Origin: Bacillota bacterium
GTDB taxonomy: Bacteria > Bacillota > Clostridia > Lachnospirales > Lachnospiraceae
NCBI GenBank assembly: GCA_023411225.1
Contig: JAEYPA010000010.1
Location: forward strand, 8,070-72,069
Length of the DNA stretch: 64,000 nt
Reading direction: 5' to 3'
A program made the position numbers and the translations under genes. The notes under the pieces are model-generated. The model worked only from the letters and a program-made list of their open reading frames with translations. It ran no database searches and had not been told where the DNA came from. How positions within the stretch are numbered: the stretch's first letter is position 1; each line of letters begins with the position of its first letter. Below, piece after piece: positions 1-6,617 of the stretch.

Positions 1-1594
1 TGCTGCTCTTCAAATCGCATGCGATTTAGTTGATGAAGGAAAGATTACAAAAGAGACAGCTATCAGCCGTATTGAAGCTAAATCTCTTGATCAGTTATTA
101 CATCCAGGATTTGATGTTAAAGCTCTTAAGGCTGCAACTCCTGTAGGTAAAGCTCTTCCAGCATCTCCTGGTGCTGCTGCTGGTAAAGTTTACTTTACTG
201 CTGAAGATGCTAAGAATAATCATGATAAAGGCGAAAGAGTTATTCTTGTTCGTAATGAGACTTCTCCAGAAGATATCGAAGGTATGCATGCTGCAGAAGG
301 TATCTTAACTGTTCATGGTGGTATGACTAGCCATGCAGCTGTTGTTGCTCGTGGTATGGGTACTGCTTGTGTATCCGGTTGTGCAGAAGTTAAGATTAAC
401 GAAGCTGAGAAGTTATTTACAATCGCTGGTCAGACTGTAAAAGAAGGAGACTACATCTCCTTAGATGGTTCTACTGGTAATATCTATATTGGGGATATCC
501 CAACTGTAGAAGCTGCTATCAGTGGTAACTTTGATAGAATTATGCATTGGGCTGATGAAATCAGAACATTAAAAGTTAGAACAAATGCAGACACTCCAGC
601 AGATGCAGCTAACGCTGTTAAGTTTGGTGCAGAAGGTATCGGTCTTTGCCGTACAGAGCATATGTTCTTCAACGAAGACAGAATTCCTAAGATTCGTAAG
701 ATGATTCTTTCCAAGACTGTAGAAGCTAGAGAAGAAGCTCTTAACGAACTGATTCCTTTCCAGAAAGGTGACTTCAAAGCATTATATGAAGTAATGGAAG
801 GAAGACCAGTTACTATCCGTTTCTTAGATCCACCTCTACATGAGTTTGTTCCAACAGAGGAGAAGGATATTGCTGCATTAGCAGAAGATATGGGACTCAC
901 TGTTGCAGAAGTTAAAGCTACTTGCGATGCTTTACATGAATTCAACCCAATGATGGGACACAGAGGATGCCGTCTTGCTGTAACTTATCCAGAAATCGCT
1001 AAGATGCAGACAAGAGCCGTAATGGAAGCTGCTATCGAAGTTAAGGCTGAAAAAGGCTTTGATATCGTACCAGAAATTATGATTCCATTAGTAGGCGAGA
1101 AGAAAGAGCTTAAATTCGTTAAAGATGTAGTTGTTGAGACTGCAGAATTGGTTAAGAAGGAAAAAGGATCTGATATCGAATACCATATCGGTACTATGAT
1201 TGAGATTCCTCGTGCAGCTTTAATGGCTGATGAGATTGCTGAAGAAGCTGAATTCTTCTCCTTCGGTACTAACGATTTAACTCAGATGACTTTCGGATTC
1301 TCTCGTGATGATGCTGGTAAGTTCTTAGATTCTTACTACAGCAACAAGATTTACGAATCTGATCCATTTGCAAGACTTGATCAAGCAGGTGTTGGCCAGT
1401 TAGTTAAGGTTGCAGTTGAAAAAGGAAAACAGACCAGACCAAACATTAAGTTAGGTATCTGTGGTGAGCACGGTGGAGATCCATCTACTATCGAATTCTG
1501 CCACAAAGTTGGTTTAACTTATGTTTCCTGTTCACCATTCCGTGTACCAATCGCAAGATTGGCTGCTGCACAGGCTGTTTTGAACAATAAATAA
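1..1594 (+). CDS. ppdK: Pyruvate, phosphate dikinase, C-terminal part (5' end outside window)
   Basis: PPDK interconverts pyruvate, ATP and Pi with PEP, AMP and PPi in the cytosol; in anaerobes it often works with or instead of pyruvate kinase. The reading frame is open from base 2, well before the first in-frame ATG at 284, so the gene is cut by the window edge. About 530 of the usual 870-880 residues are visible and the N-terminal ATP-grasp part is missing. Seen: the phosphohistidine swivel motif GGMTSHAAV with the catalytic His codon at 332-334, the PEP-binding barrel with GTNDLTQMTFGFSRDD, and the active-site Cys in GICGEHGGDP near the end. A strong hairpin terminator follows, so this is the last gene of its transcript. 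Identity is very secure. Confidence 0.97.
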   Translation, partial: AALQIACDLVDEGKITKETAISRIEAKSLDQLLHPGFDVKALKAATPVGKALPASPGAAAGKVYFTAEDAKNNHDKGERVILVRNETSPEDIEGMHAAEGILTVHGGMTSHAAVVARGMGTACVSGCAEVKINEAEKLFTIAGQTVKEGDYISLDGSTGNIYIGDIPTVEAAISGNFDRIMHWADEIRTLKVRTNADTPADAANAVKFGAEGIGLCRTEHMFFNEDRIPKIRKMILSKTVEAREEALNELIPFQKGDFKALYEVMEGRPVTIRFLDPPLHEFVPTEEKDIAALAEDMGLTVAEVKATCDALHEFNPMMGHRGCRLAVTYPEIAKMQTRAVMEAAIEVKAEKGFDIVPEIMIPLVGEKKELKFVKDVVVETAELVKKEKGSDIEYHIGTMIEIPRAALMADEIAEEAEFFSFGTNDLTQMTFGFSRDDAGKFLDSYYSNKIYESDPFARLDQAGVGQLVKVAVEKGKQTRPNIKLGICGEHGGDPSTIEFCHKVGLTYVSCSPFRVPIARLAAAQAVLNNK

Positions 1595-1609
1595 TAATTA
1601 TAAATACTG

Positions 1610-1645
1610 AGCCCTCTATCGTGTAGAACGGTAGGGGGCTTTTTC
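1610..1645 (+). terminator. Rho-independent terminator of ppdK
   Basis: A 13-bp stem (1610-1622 with 1628-1640, three G-T wobbles) with a 5-nt loop is followed by TTTTT, 15 bases after the ppdK stop. A related sequence recurs at 3824-3858. Confidence 0.9.
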
Positions 1646-1651
1646 TATAAA

Positions 1652-1680
1652 GTAAAAAGACTTCCTAAAGATTAGGAAGC
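1652..1680 (-). terminator. Terminator of the MATE gene
   Basis: Perfect 8-bp stem (1661-1668 with 1672-1679) and 3-nt loop. Read on the minus strand it is followed by a T-rich run and lies downstream of the MATE stop codon. Confidence 0.75.
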
Positions 1681-1755
1681 CGAAATGAATAATTAAAAAT
1701 TCATTTGAAGAACCGTTATAGAAATAAAATTCCACTATAAATTAGTTAATTGTAT

Positions 1756-3138
1756 TTAGTTGGCACGTATAGTAATTTCTTTATATTCTAATTCTGCGGT
1801 ATCGAGTTTTTTATGTAGGGAGATTGCCATAATAACCGTGATAATAACAGAAAGTATATCAGCAATGGACTGAGCATATAGAATCCCATTTAAACCTACA
1901 ATAGCAGGCAGGATAAGAATAACCGGAATAAAACAAATGCCTTGTCTGCAAGCACCAAGTAAAAAGCCTTCTTTTCCTTTGCCCAAGGCAAGGAATAAAG
2001 AGGAATAAACTGTATAGAAACCAAATAGCATAAAAGTTATTCCGTTTACTCTTAATGATGCAGTTCCAATACGTATCATTTCCATATCGCCCTTTGTAAA
2101 TTGAGATACGATTGCTGAGGGAAATAAGGTCAATGTAAGCCCAAAAATCGTACAGAAAATGGTTGCCCATAAAACAGAAATCTTTATGGCACTACGTAGC
2201 CGATTATAATTTTGGGCTCCATAACTGTACCCTGCAATGGGTTGAAATCCCTTAAGAAAGCCGAATACAGTTAAACTTCCCATAGAAACAATTCGTGTTA
2301 CAACGCCCATTCCTGCGATAGCAGAGTCACTATAGTTGCTTGCGGCATTATTAATTAAGGAAATAGAAAAGCTTGTTAATAGTTGAAAAACCAATATAGG
2401 AATGCCGATTTTAAATATTTCTGATATAACTTGTTTGGAAAAGGTGCAGTCTTTTATCCTAAATTGAAAAGTGCTCTTTTTCCGTAACATATAAAGAATA
2501 TATAAGAACGCTGAAGATGCTTCTGAAATCCCAGTTGCGATAGCCGCTCCTGCGACTCCTAAATCAAATACATAAATGAAAAGAGGATCTAAACTAATAT
2601 TAAGAAATGCCCCTGTCAACAATACGAACATTGTAGTTTTTGCAGCACCTTCGCTTGTTACGATATTATTCATTGTAACATTAAACACATTGAAAATGCA
2701 GGATATAATGTAAATGCTTCCATAGGTATAGGCATAAGGTGTAATTCGATCAGTGGCCCCTAAGAGCTTCAAAATAGGGTTCAAGAATATAATGGAGGCA
2801 ATGATAATTACTGCTCCAACTGTGATACTACTATACAATGCTGTGCTGGCAACCTTATTGACCATCACCTTATCACCTCGGCCTAAAAGTCTGGAAATAT
2901 AGGAAGCCGCACCGTTGCCAAACAATAAGCCTAAGCCAACAACAATCTGTCCCAGTGGATATACAACTATAATTGCGCCCATTTGGCTTTCGCCTAATCC
3001 ACCGACAAAATAGGCATCGACAAGATTATAGAACGCATTTATCAACATGCCAATCATAGAAGGGATGCCAATCGCTAAGAGTGCTTTTGGAATTGGAGCA
3101 TTGCCTAACAATGCCATTTTTTTGTTTTGATTATTCAT
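1756..3138 (-). CDS. MATE family multidrug/cation antiporter
   Basis: A 460-residue polytopic membrane protein of the MATE family, which exports drugs or metabolites in exchange for Na+ or H+. About 12 hydrophobic segments fill the chain. The N-terminal block has the family pattern IPKALLAIGIPSMIGML followed by NAFYNLVDAYFVGGLG, and a second copy of the fold begins near residue 230. Length matches the family (about 450). The start is ATG 3138 with an AAAGGAA site just upstream on the minus strand. It is divergent from a PadR regulator, and the shared 115-bp region holds two palindromes covering both promoters, so PadR very likely represses it. The exported substrate cannot be told from sequence. 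Confidence 0.93.
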   Translation of the reverse strand: MNNQNKKMALLGNAPIPKALLAIGIPSMIGMLINAFYNLVDAYFVGGLGESQMGAIIVVYPLGQIVVGLGLLFGNGAASYISRLLGRGDKVMVNKVASTALYSSITVGAVIIIASIIFLNPILKLLGATDRITPYAYTYGSIYIISCIFNVFNVTMNNIVTSEGAAKTTMFVLLTGAFLNISLDPLFIYVFDLGVAGAAIATGISEASSAFLYILYMLRKKSTFQFRIKDCTFSKQVISEIFKIGIPILVFQLLTSFSISLINNAASNYSDSAIAGMGVVTRIVSMGSLTVFGFLKGFQPIAGYSYGAQNYNRLRSAIKISVLWATIFCTIFGLTLTLFPSAIVSQFTKGDMEMIRIGTASLRVNGITFMLFGFYTVYSSLFLALGKGKEGFLLGACRQGICFIPVILILPAIVGLNGILYAQSIADILSVIITVIMAISLHKKLDTAELEYKEITIRAN

Positions 3139-3169
3139 TTTTAGTTCCTTTCATGATATAATAAAATAT

Positions 3170-3234
3170 AGTACTATAAATTATAGTACTTGCAACACAA
3201 AACAAATAATACTATAATTTATAGTACCTGTCAA
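3170..3234. promoter_or_regulatory. Divergent MATE/padR promoters with two PadR-type palindromes
   Basis: Plus strand: TTGCAA (3190-3195), 17 bp, TATAAT (3213-3218) drives padR. Minus strand: TTGACA (3234-3229), 17 bp, TATTAT (3211-3206) drives the MATE gene. Palindrome 1 (3170-3190) has perfect 10-bp arms AGTACTATAA/TTATAGTACT around one base. Palindrome 2 (3210-3226) reads TACTATAATTTATAGTA, sits in the MATE spacer and covers the padR -10 box. Binding there would block both genes. The sites are seen; PadR binding is inferred from proximity and family behaviour. Confidence 0.85.
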
Positions 3235-3253
3235 GAAAAAGGAGGAAGCAAAT

Positions 3254-3787
3254 ATGGCGACCATAGATTTGATTGTATTAGGAATGTTGAAAAAGGAATC
3301 ACTGAGTGCCTATGATATTCAGAAAAAGGTTGAATATCGTAATATTTCAAAGTGGGTAAAAATCAGTAATCCCTCCATATATAAAAAAGTAATTCAGTTA
3401 AAGGAAAAAGGATTAATCAAAAGCAGTACTGAGAAAGATGGAAAGATGCCGGAAAAGGCAGTATATTCTTTGACAACTTTAGGTGAAGAAGAATTTGAAA
3501 ATCTTATGTTCGATATCGCCAGCAAACCAATTAACATCTTTTTAGATTTTAATGCGGTTATTGTTAATTTGGAGAGTATGTCAATGCAAAAGCAACAAGA
3601 ATGCATATGTAATATTGAAAACAATTTAAAAGTGTTGAAGTCCTATATTGAGGAGAATATTGAAGCTAAGGAGAAAGCATCCAGTGTCCCAGCTGTAGCT
3701 ATGGCGGTTTTGCAACAGCAATATCTATTGGCGCAGACACTAGAAGAATGGGTCACTTCCACGAAAGAAACATTAGGAAATGCATAA
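3254..3787 (+). CDS. PadR family transcriptional regulator
   Basis: A 177-residue PadR-like repressor. Residues 1-80 form the winged helix (DLIVLGMLKKESLSAYDIQK, then the wing around KDGKMPEKAVYSLT). The rest is the helical C-terminal dimerisation domain typical of the 170-190 aa PadR subfamily. A strong AAGGAGGAAG site precedes ATG 3254. It faces away from the MATE gene and shares a promoter region with two near-identical palindromes, the classical layout of a ligand-responsive PadR repressor controlling itself and a neighbouring exporter. Ligand unknown. Confidence 0.93.
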   Translation: MATIDLIVLGMLKKESLSAYDIQKKVEYRNISKWVKISNPSIYKKVIQLKEKGLIKSSTEKDGKMPEKAVYSLTTLGEEEFENLMFDIASKPINIFLDFNAVIVNLESMSMQKQQECICNIENNLKVLKSYIEENIEAKEKASSVPAVAMAVLQQQYLLAQTLEEWVTSTKETLGNA

Positions 3788-3823
3788 ATTTCATAAAACA
3801 ATAAATAGTGTCAAAATAATAAT

Positions 3824-3858
3824 TGGGCTTTCTACTGTGTCAAACGATAGGGAGCTTT
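3824..3858 (+). terminator. Imperfect terminator after padR, homologous to the ppdK terminator
   Basis: The hairpin pairs about 3826-3838 with 3844-3856 with several wobbles and one mismatch, followed by a broken T run. The core pattern TCTAYYGTGT, three bases, ACGRTAGGG is shared with 1616-1636 downstream of ppdK. Confidence 0.6.
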
Positions 3859-3985
3859 ATTTATAATAATAGAATGAGAAAATACTTACTTTTCTAGTAT
3901 TTACATTATTAAGATATATAGTACAATAATATCCATAACTGATAAAGTAATCCATAACAAATGTCGAAATAATAATAGAACACTC

Positions 3986-4017
3986 ACCTCTCTTTTTCTG
4001 TACAGATAATGAGAGGT
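3986..4017. promoter_or_regulatory. Nested dyad upstream of the AraC-type gene
   Basis: Outer arms ACCTCTC (3986-3992) and GAGAGGT (4011-4017) share the same symmetry centre (4001.5) as an inner palindrome CTGTACAG (3998-4005). It lies about 50 bp before the start codon. It may be an operator or a leader hairpin; no binding protein is proven. A direct repeat ATCCATAAC (3931-3939, 3950-3958) lies just upstream. Confidence 0.45.
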
Positions 4018-4064
4018 TTCTCACAATAAAACATAGTATGATAAGAATAAGGAGCGGAAATAAA

Positions 4065-4910
4065 ATGGAATGGATAGATAGGCTTAATATGTCAATAAAC
4101 TATATTGAGGAACATCTAAAGGATGAGCTTGACTATGAGCAACTAGGAAGAATCGCCTGTTGTTCCTCCTATCATTTTCAGAGAATGTTTACTTATATGT
4201 CTGGTATTTCTTTGTCTGAATATATTCGGAGAAGAAAGATGTCTTTGGCTGCAGTCGATTTGCAAGGTGGCGATGCAAAGATTATTGATATAGCTGGAAA
4301 GTATGGCTATAGTTCCCCTACTGCATTTAACCGCGCATTTCAGATGGTTCATGGAATAGCTCCATCTGCTGTAAAGAATGAGGGAGCCTCTGTAAAATCC
4401 TTTCCACCGCTTACCTTTACGATTACTATTAAAGGAGTGGAAGAAATGAATTATCGCATTGAATCAAAGGAAGCTTTTCGTATTATTGGAGTGTCACAGC
4501 CACTGAGTCAAGACCTGGAGGTTAATTTTGAGGTTCTTCCTACTATGTGGCAGGAGGCGGTACAAAACGGAACCATTGAGAAAATATCTGGATTGATGGA
4601 TGCTGAGCCAATGGGGATTCTTGGGGTAAGCGTTTGTAATGATGAGGACCAATGGAGATACTTTATTGCAGTTGCAAGTACCAAGGAAAGTAAAGAGTTT
4701 GAGGAATGTATGGTACCGGCTGCCACTTGGGCTATCTTTCCGGGAGAAGGAACTAATCAGGATATTCAGGAATTGGAACGTCGCATTGTAACAGAATGGT
4801 TACCTACCTCAGGATATGAATATGGTAATGCCGCGGATGTTGAAGTATACATAAGTGCAGATCCTAACAATGCTAAGTATGAGGTGTGGATACCTGTGAT
4901 AAAGAAATAA
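4065..4910 (+). CDS. AraC-family regulator with GyrI-like effector-binding domain
   Basis: A 281-residue two-domain regulator. Residues 1-105 hold the AraC double helix-turn-helix (YEQLGRIACCSSYHFQRMF and the GYSSPTAFNRAFQ recognition helix). Residues about 125-281 match the GyrI/BmrR-C small-molecule-binding fold that begins MNYRIESKEAFRIIGVS and ends in a VEVYIS...YEVWIPV strand pair. Such proteins sense hydrophobic drugs or metabolites. I chose ATG 4065, which has AAGGAGCGG 8 nt upstream; the in-frame ATG at 4038 has no ribosome site. The next gene starts 15 bp after its stop with its own SD, so they likely form one transcript. A dyad at 3986-4017 may be its operator. Confidence 0.9.
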   Translation: MEWIDRLNMSINYIEEHLKDELDYEQLGRIACCSSYHFQRMFTYMSGISLSEYIRRRKMSLAAVDLQGGDAKIIDIAGKYGYSSPTAFNRAFQMVHGIAPSAVKNEGASVKSFPPLTFTITIKGVEEMNYRIESKEAFRIIGVSQPLSQDLEVNFEVLPTMWQEAVQNGTIEKISGLMDAEPMGILGVSVCNDEDQWRYFIAVASTKESKEFEECMVPAATWAIFPGEGTNQDIQELERRIVTEWLPTSGYEYGNAADVEVYISADPNNAKYEVWIPVIKK

Positions 4911-4925
4911 TTTAAGGAGGATACT

Positions 4926-5396
4926 ATGGACGAAAAACTTGCATTATTTTATGAATCTGTGGATGGACGACTCTTGGATTTTATCATGGAAATAACTGAT
5001 TATTTAGTAGAAAAGGGCTGTAGATACGACATTAAGACTTCAAAAAATGGGTATATGGTTTCTTTCATTCGAAAAGATACCAAAAGAACATTCGCTAACC
5101 TGGTTACCCGTAAATCAGGAATGAAGCTTCGTATTTATGCTGATCATATCAAGGAGTATCAGAGCTTTTTAGATACTTTACCTGAGAATATAAAAAAGGA
5201 TATTCGTAAGTCATCTGTCTGTAAACGACTCGTTGACCCCGATGATTGTAATCCAAGATGTTTAATGGGTTATACTTTTGATATGGATGGCGAGACCTAT
5301 AACAAATGTCGTTACATGGCATTTATGCCCAGCTTGAGTGAGGAGAATAATTCTTTTATCAAACAATTTCTAGCAAATGAGTTATCTATTGGATAG
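4926..5396 (+). CDS. Small hypothetical protein cotranscribed with the AraC-type regulator
   Basis: A 156-residue soluble protein that I do not recognise with confidence. It begins with an acidic helix (residues 1-30), followed by a basic beta-rich stretch (YMVSFIRKDTKRTFANLVTR). The C-terminal half has four cysteines at about residues 99, 108, 112 and 128, which could be redox-active or bind a metal. No membrane segment or signal peptide is seen. AAGGAGG precedes ATG 4926 at good spacing. Its position 15 bp after the AraC/GyrI gene and before a strong terminator suggests a shared role, perhaps handling the same small molecule; this is inference only. Confidence 0.8.
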   Translation: MDEKLALFYESVDGRLLDFIMEITDYLVEKGCRYDIKTSKNGYMVSFIRKDTKRTFANLVTRKSGMKLRIYADHIKEYQSFLDTLPENIKKDIRKSSVCKRLVDPDDCNPRCLMGYTFDMDGETYNKCRYMAFMPSLSEENNSFIKQFLANELSIG

Positions 5397-5418
5397 GTCT
5401 AAGATAGGTGACTATTTA

Positions 5419-5459
5419 AAAAGTCCTTCTGTCAGCTAATGCTGATAGAAGGACTTTTG
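5419..5459. terminator. Bidirectional terminator between the AraC pair and dtxR-like gene
   Basis: A 17-bp stem (AAAGTCCTTCT... arm, 5420-5436, with 5441-5457, one wobble) and a TAAT loop, with A-run before and T-run after. It serves the plus-strand gene ending at 5396 and the minus-strand gene ending at 5482. Confidence 0.88.
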
Positions 5460-5481
5460 TCATACCTATAATGATTTTTTG

Positions 5482-5844
5482 TCACATAATATGTTTTTTG
5501 ATCGCATCAAAGCTATCTTTGCTGATTACATGTTCCAATTTGCAAGCATCCTCAAGAGCGATTTCTTTTGGCACTCCAAGCTGTACTAACCACCTAGAAA
5601 GTAATTGATGTCTCTCATAGATCATTTCTGCGATTTCTTTACCTGTCTCAGTCAAATAGATATAACCTGCATCTGTGACAGTGATGTGTTGTTTCTCCCT
5701 CAGATTTTTCATGGCGATACTAACGCTGGATTTTTTATAACCAAGCTCATGACTTATGTCAACTGCGCGAACTACAGGAAGTTGCTTGCTTAATACAAGA
5801 ATGGTTTCCAGATAATTTTCAGCAGATTCGTTTGTATTGGTCAT
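5482..5844 (-). CDS. DtxR/IdeR-type iron-dependent repressor (short form)
   Basis: A 120-residue metal-dependent repressor. Residues 1-60 are the winged HTH (VRAVDISHELGYKKSSVSIAMKNLREK), and residues 65-118 are the metal-binding dimerisation helices. The ligand cluster reads DACKLEHVIS, i.e. C-x-x-E-H as in iron-sensing DtxR/IdeR; MntR has Glu in place of that Cys. There is no SH3-like third domain, so it is shorter than DtxR (about 225) and slightly shorter than MntR (about 140). ATG 5844 has GAGGTGA upstream on the minus strand. It is divergent from the feo operon and candidate boxes lie in the 206-bp gap, so Fe(II)-dependent repression of feo is the likely role. Confidence 0.88.
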   Translation of the reverse strand: MTNTNESAENYLETILVLSKQLPVVRAVDISHELGYKKSSVSIAMKNLREKQHITVTDAGYIYLTETGKEIAEMIYERHQLLSRWLVQLGVPKEIALEDACKLEHVISKDSFDAIKKHIM

Positions 5845-5867
5845 TTTTACTCACCTCATTTTATATG

Positions 5868-5881
5868 TTAGGCAAAACTAA
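5868..5881. promoter_or_regulatory. Candidate metalloregulator half-dyad TTAG-N6-CTAA
   Basis: TTAGGCAAAACTAA has inverted TTAG/CTAA arms and sits 24 bp upstream of the dtxR-like start, in its likely promoter. It resembles the outer arms of DtxR/IdeR boxes. This is a suggestion from pattern and position. Confidence 0.4.
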
Positions 5882-5960
5882 TTTGGGTAAGTATAACATA
5901 TTTGTAGTAAATAATCAATTTAAAAACTATTATCCAGTTAATGATAATATATATCAATAA

Positions 5961-5992
5961 GGTTATTGAAATCTAACCTAGGTTATTATAAA
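5961..5992. promoter_or_regulatory. Candidate iron box in the feo promoter
   Basis: A perfect 12-bp palindrome TAACCTAGGTTA (5974-5985) lies between TTGAAA (5966-5971) and TATAAA (5987-5992). A second inverted GGTTA (5961-5965) pairs with TAACC (5974-5978). The elements TAACCTA/TAGGTTA resemble the inner part of DtxR/IdeR boxes. Location over the promoter spacer fits repression by the divergent DtxR-type protein. Confidence 0.6.
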
Positions 5993-6050
5993 CTAACTAT
6001 AAAGTGAAATGCAGATACTATGCATACTAAAAAGGAAAGAGGATGATGAT

Positions 6051-6263
6051 ATGCCATTGTCAATGGTAAAAGCAGGTGTACCAAACATAATTCGTAAAAT
6101 CGGTGGAAAAGAAGAAACAAGAAGATTCTTAGAAAATCTCGGTTTTGTTACTGGAGGGAGCGTGACTGTAGTATCGGAAATGGGTGGCAATCTGATTGTT
6201 AATGTAAAAGACGCAAGGGTAGCCATTGGCAGAGACATGGCTAATAAAATTCTTGTTAGCTAA
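6051..6263 (+). CDS. feoA: FeoA domain protein 1
   Basis: A 70-residue single-domain FeoA protein with an SH3-like beta-barrel fold, a cytosolic partner of FeoB in Fe(II) uptake. Features seen: IRKIGGKEETRRFLENLGFVTGGSVTVVSEMGGNLIVNVKDARVAIGRDMANKI, the usual FeoA pattern of glycine turn, basic helix and terminal strand pair (shown in fragments here: GGSVTVVS and VAIGRDMA). I start it at ATG 6051, 7 nt after AGAGGA; the in-frame ATG at 6009 has no ribosome site. It is the first gene of a feoA-feoA-feoB-peptide operon behind a candidate iron box. Confidence 0.92.
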   Translation: MPLSMVKAGVPNIIRKIGGKEETRRFLENLGFVTGGSVTVVSEMGGNLIVNVKDARVAIGRDMANKILVS

Positions 6264-6332
6264 AGCATTCATGTATTGATGGTGCAATCAGGTGAAGTAA
6301 ATAAAATAGGATTGATTGAAGGAGAGAATGCT

Positions 6333-6551
6333 ATGACGTTGAGAGAGGTTAGAGTCGGACAAAATGTAAAGGTAAAAAAGTTAAATGGTGAAGGTCCAAT
6401 CAAAAGAAGAATCATGGATATGGGTATTACCAAGGGTGTTGAGATTTTTGTAAGAAAGGTGGCTCCTCTTGGAGATCCAGTGGAAATAACTGTACGAGGA
6501 TATGAATTATCCCTAAGAAAAGCAGATGCAGATATGATAGAAGTGGAGTAA
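6333..6551 (+). CDS. feoA: FeoA domain protein 2
   Basis: A second FeoA, 72 residues, closer to the classical form: MTLREVRVGQNVKVKKLNG, then RRIMDMGITKGVEIFVRKVAP and a terminal VRGYELSLRKADAD segment. The start ATG 6333 follows GGAGAG at 8 nt; an upstream in-frame start at 6276 lacks an SD. The gap to the first feoA is 69 bp and to feoB 66 bp. Tandem unequal FeoA proteins are common in clostridia. One may regulate FeoB GTPase activity and the other assembly, but this cannot be decided from sequence. Confidence 0.92.
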   Translation: MTLREVRVGQNVKVKKLNGEGPIKRRIMDMGITKGVEIFVRKVAPLGDPVEITVRGYELSLRKADADMIEVE

Positions 6552-6617
6552 TTTTTTTTGCCCAAGGGTTAGACAAGACTAACAAATATTAAAATAATTT
6601 CTAAAAGGAGTAAAGAC

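Noticed and set aside
484..945. Long open frame antisense to ppdK (153 codons)
   Set aside because: It lies fully inside a highly conserved gene, has no SD and shows no family pattern. The same applies to other frames opposite genes, such as 8135-8620, 25333-25692 and 18424-18789.
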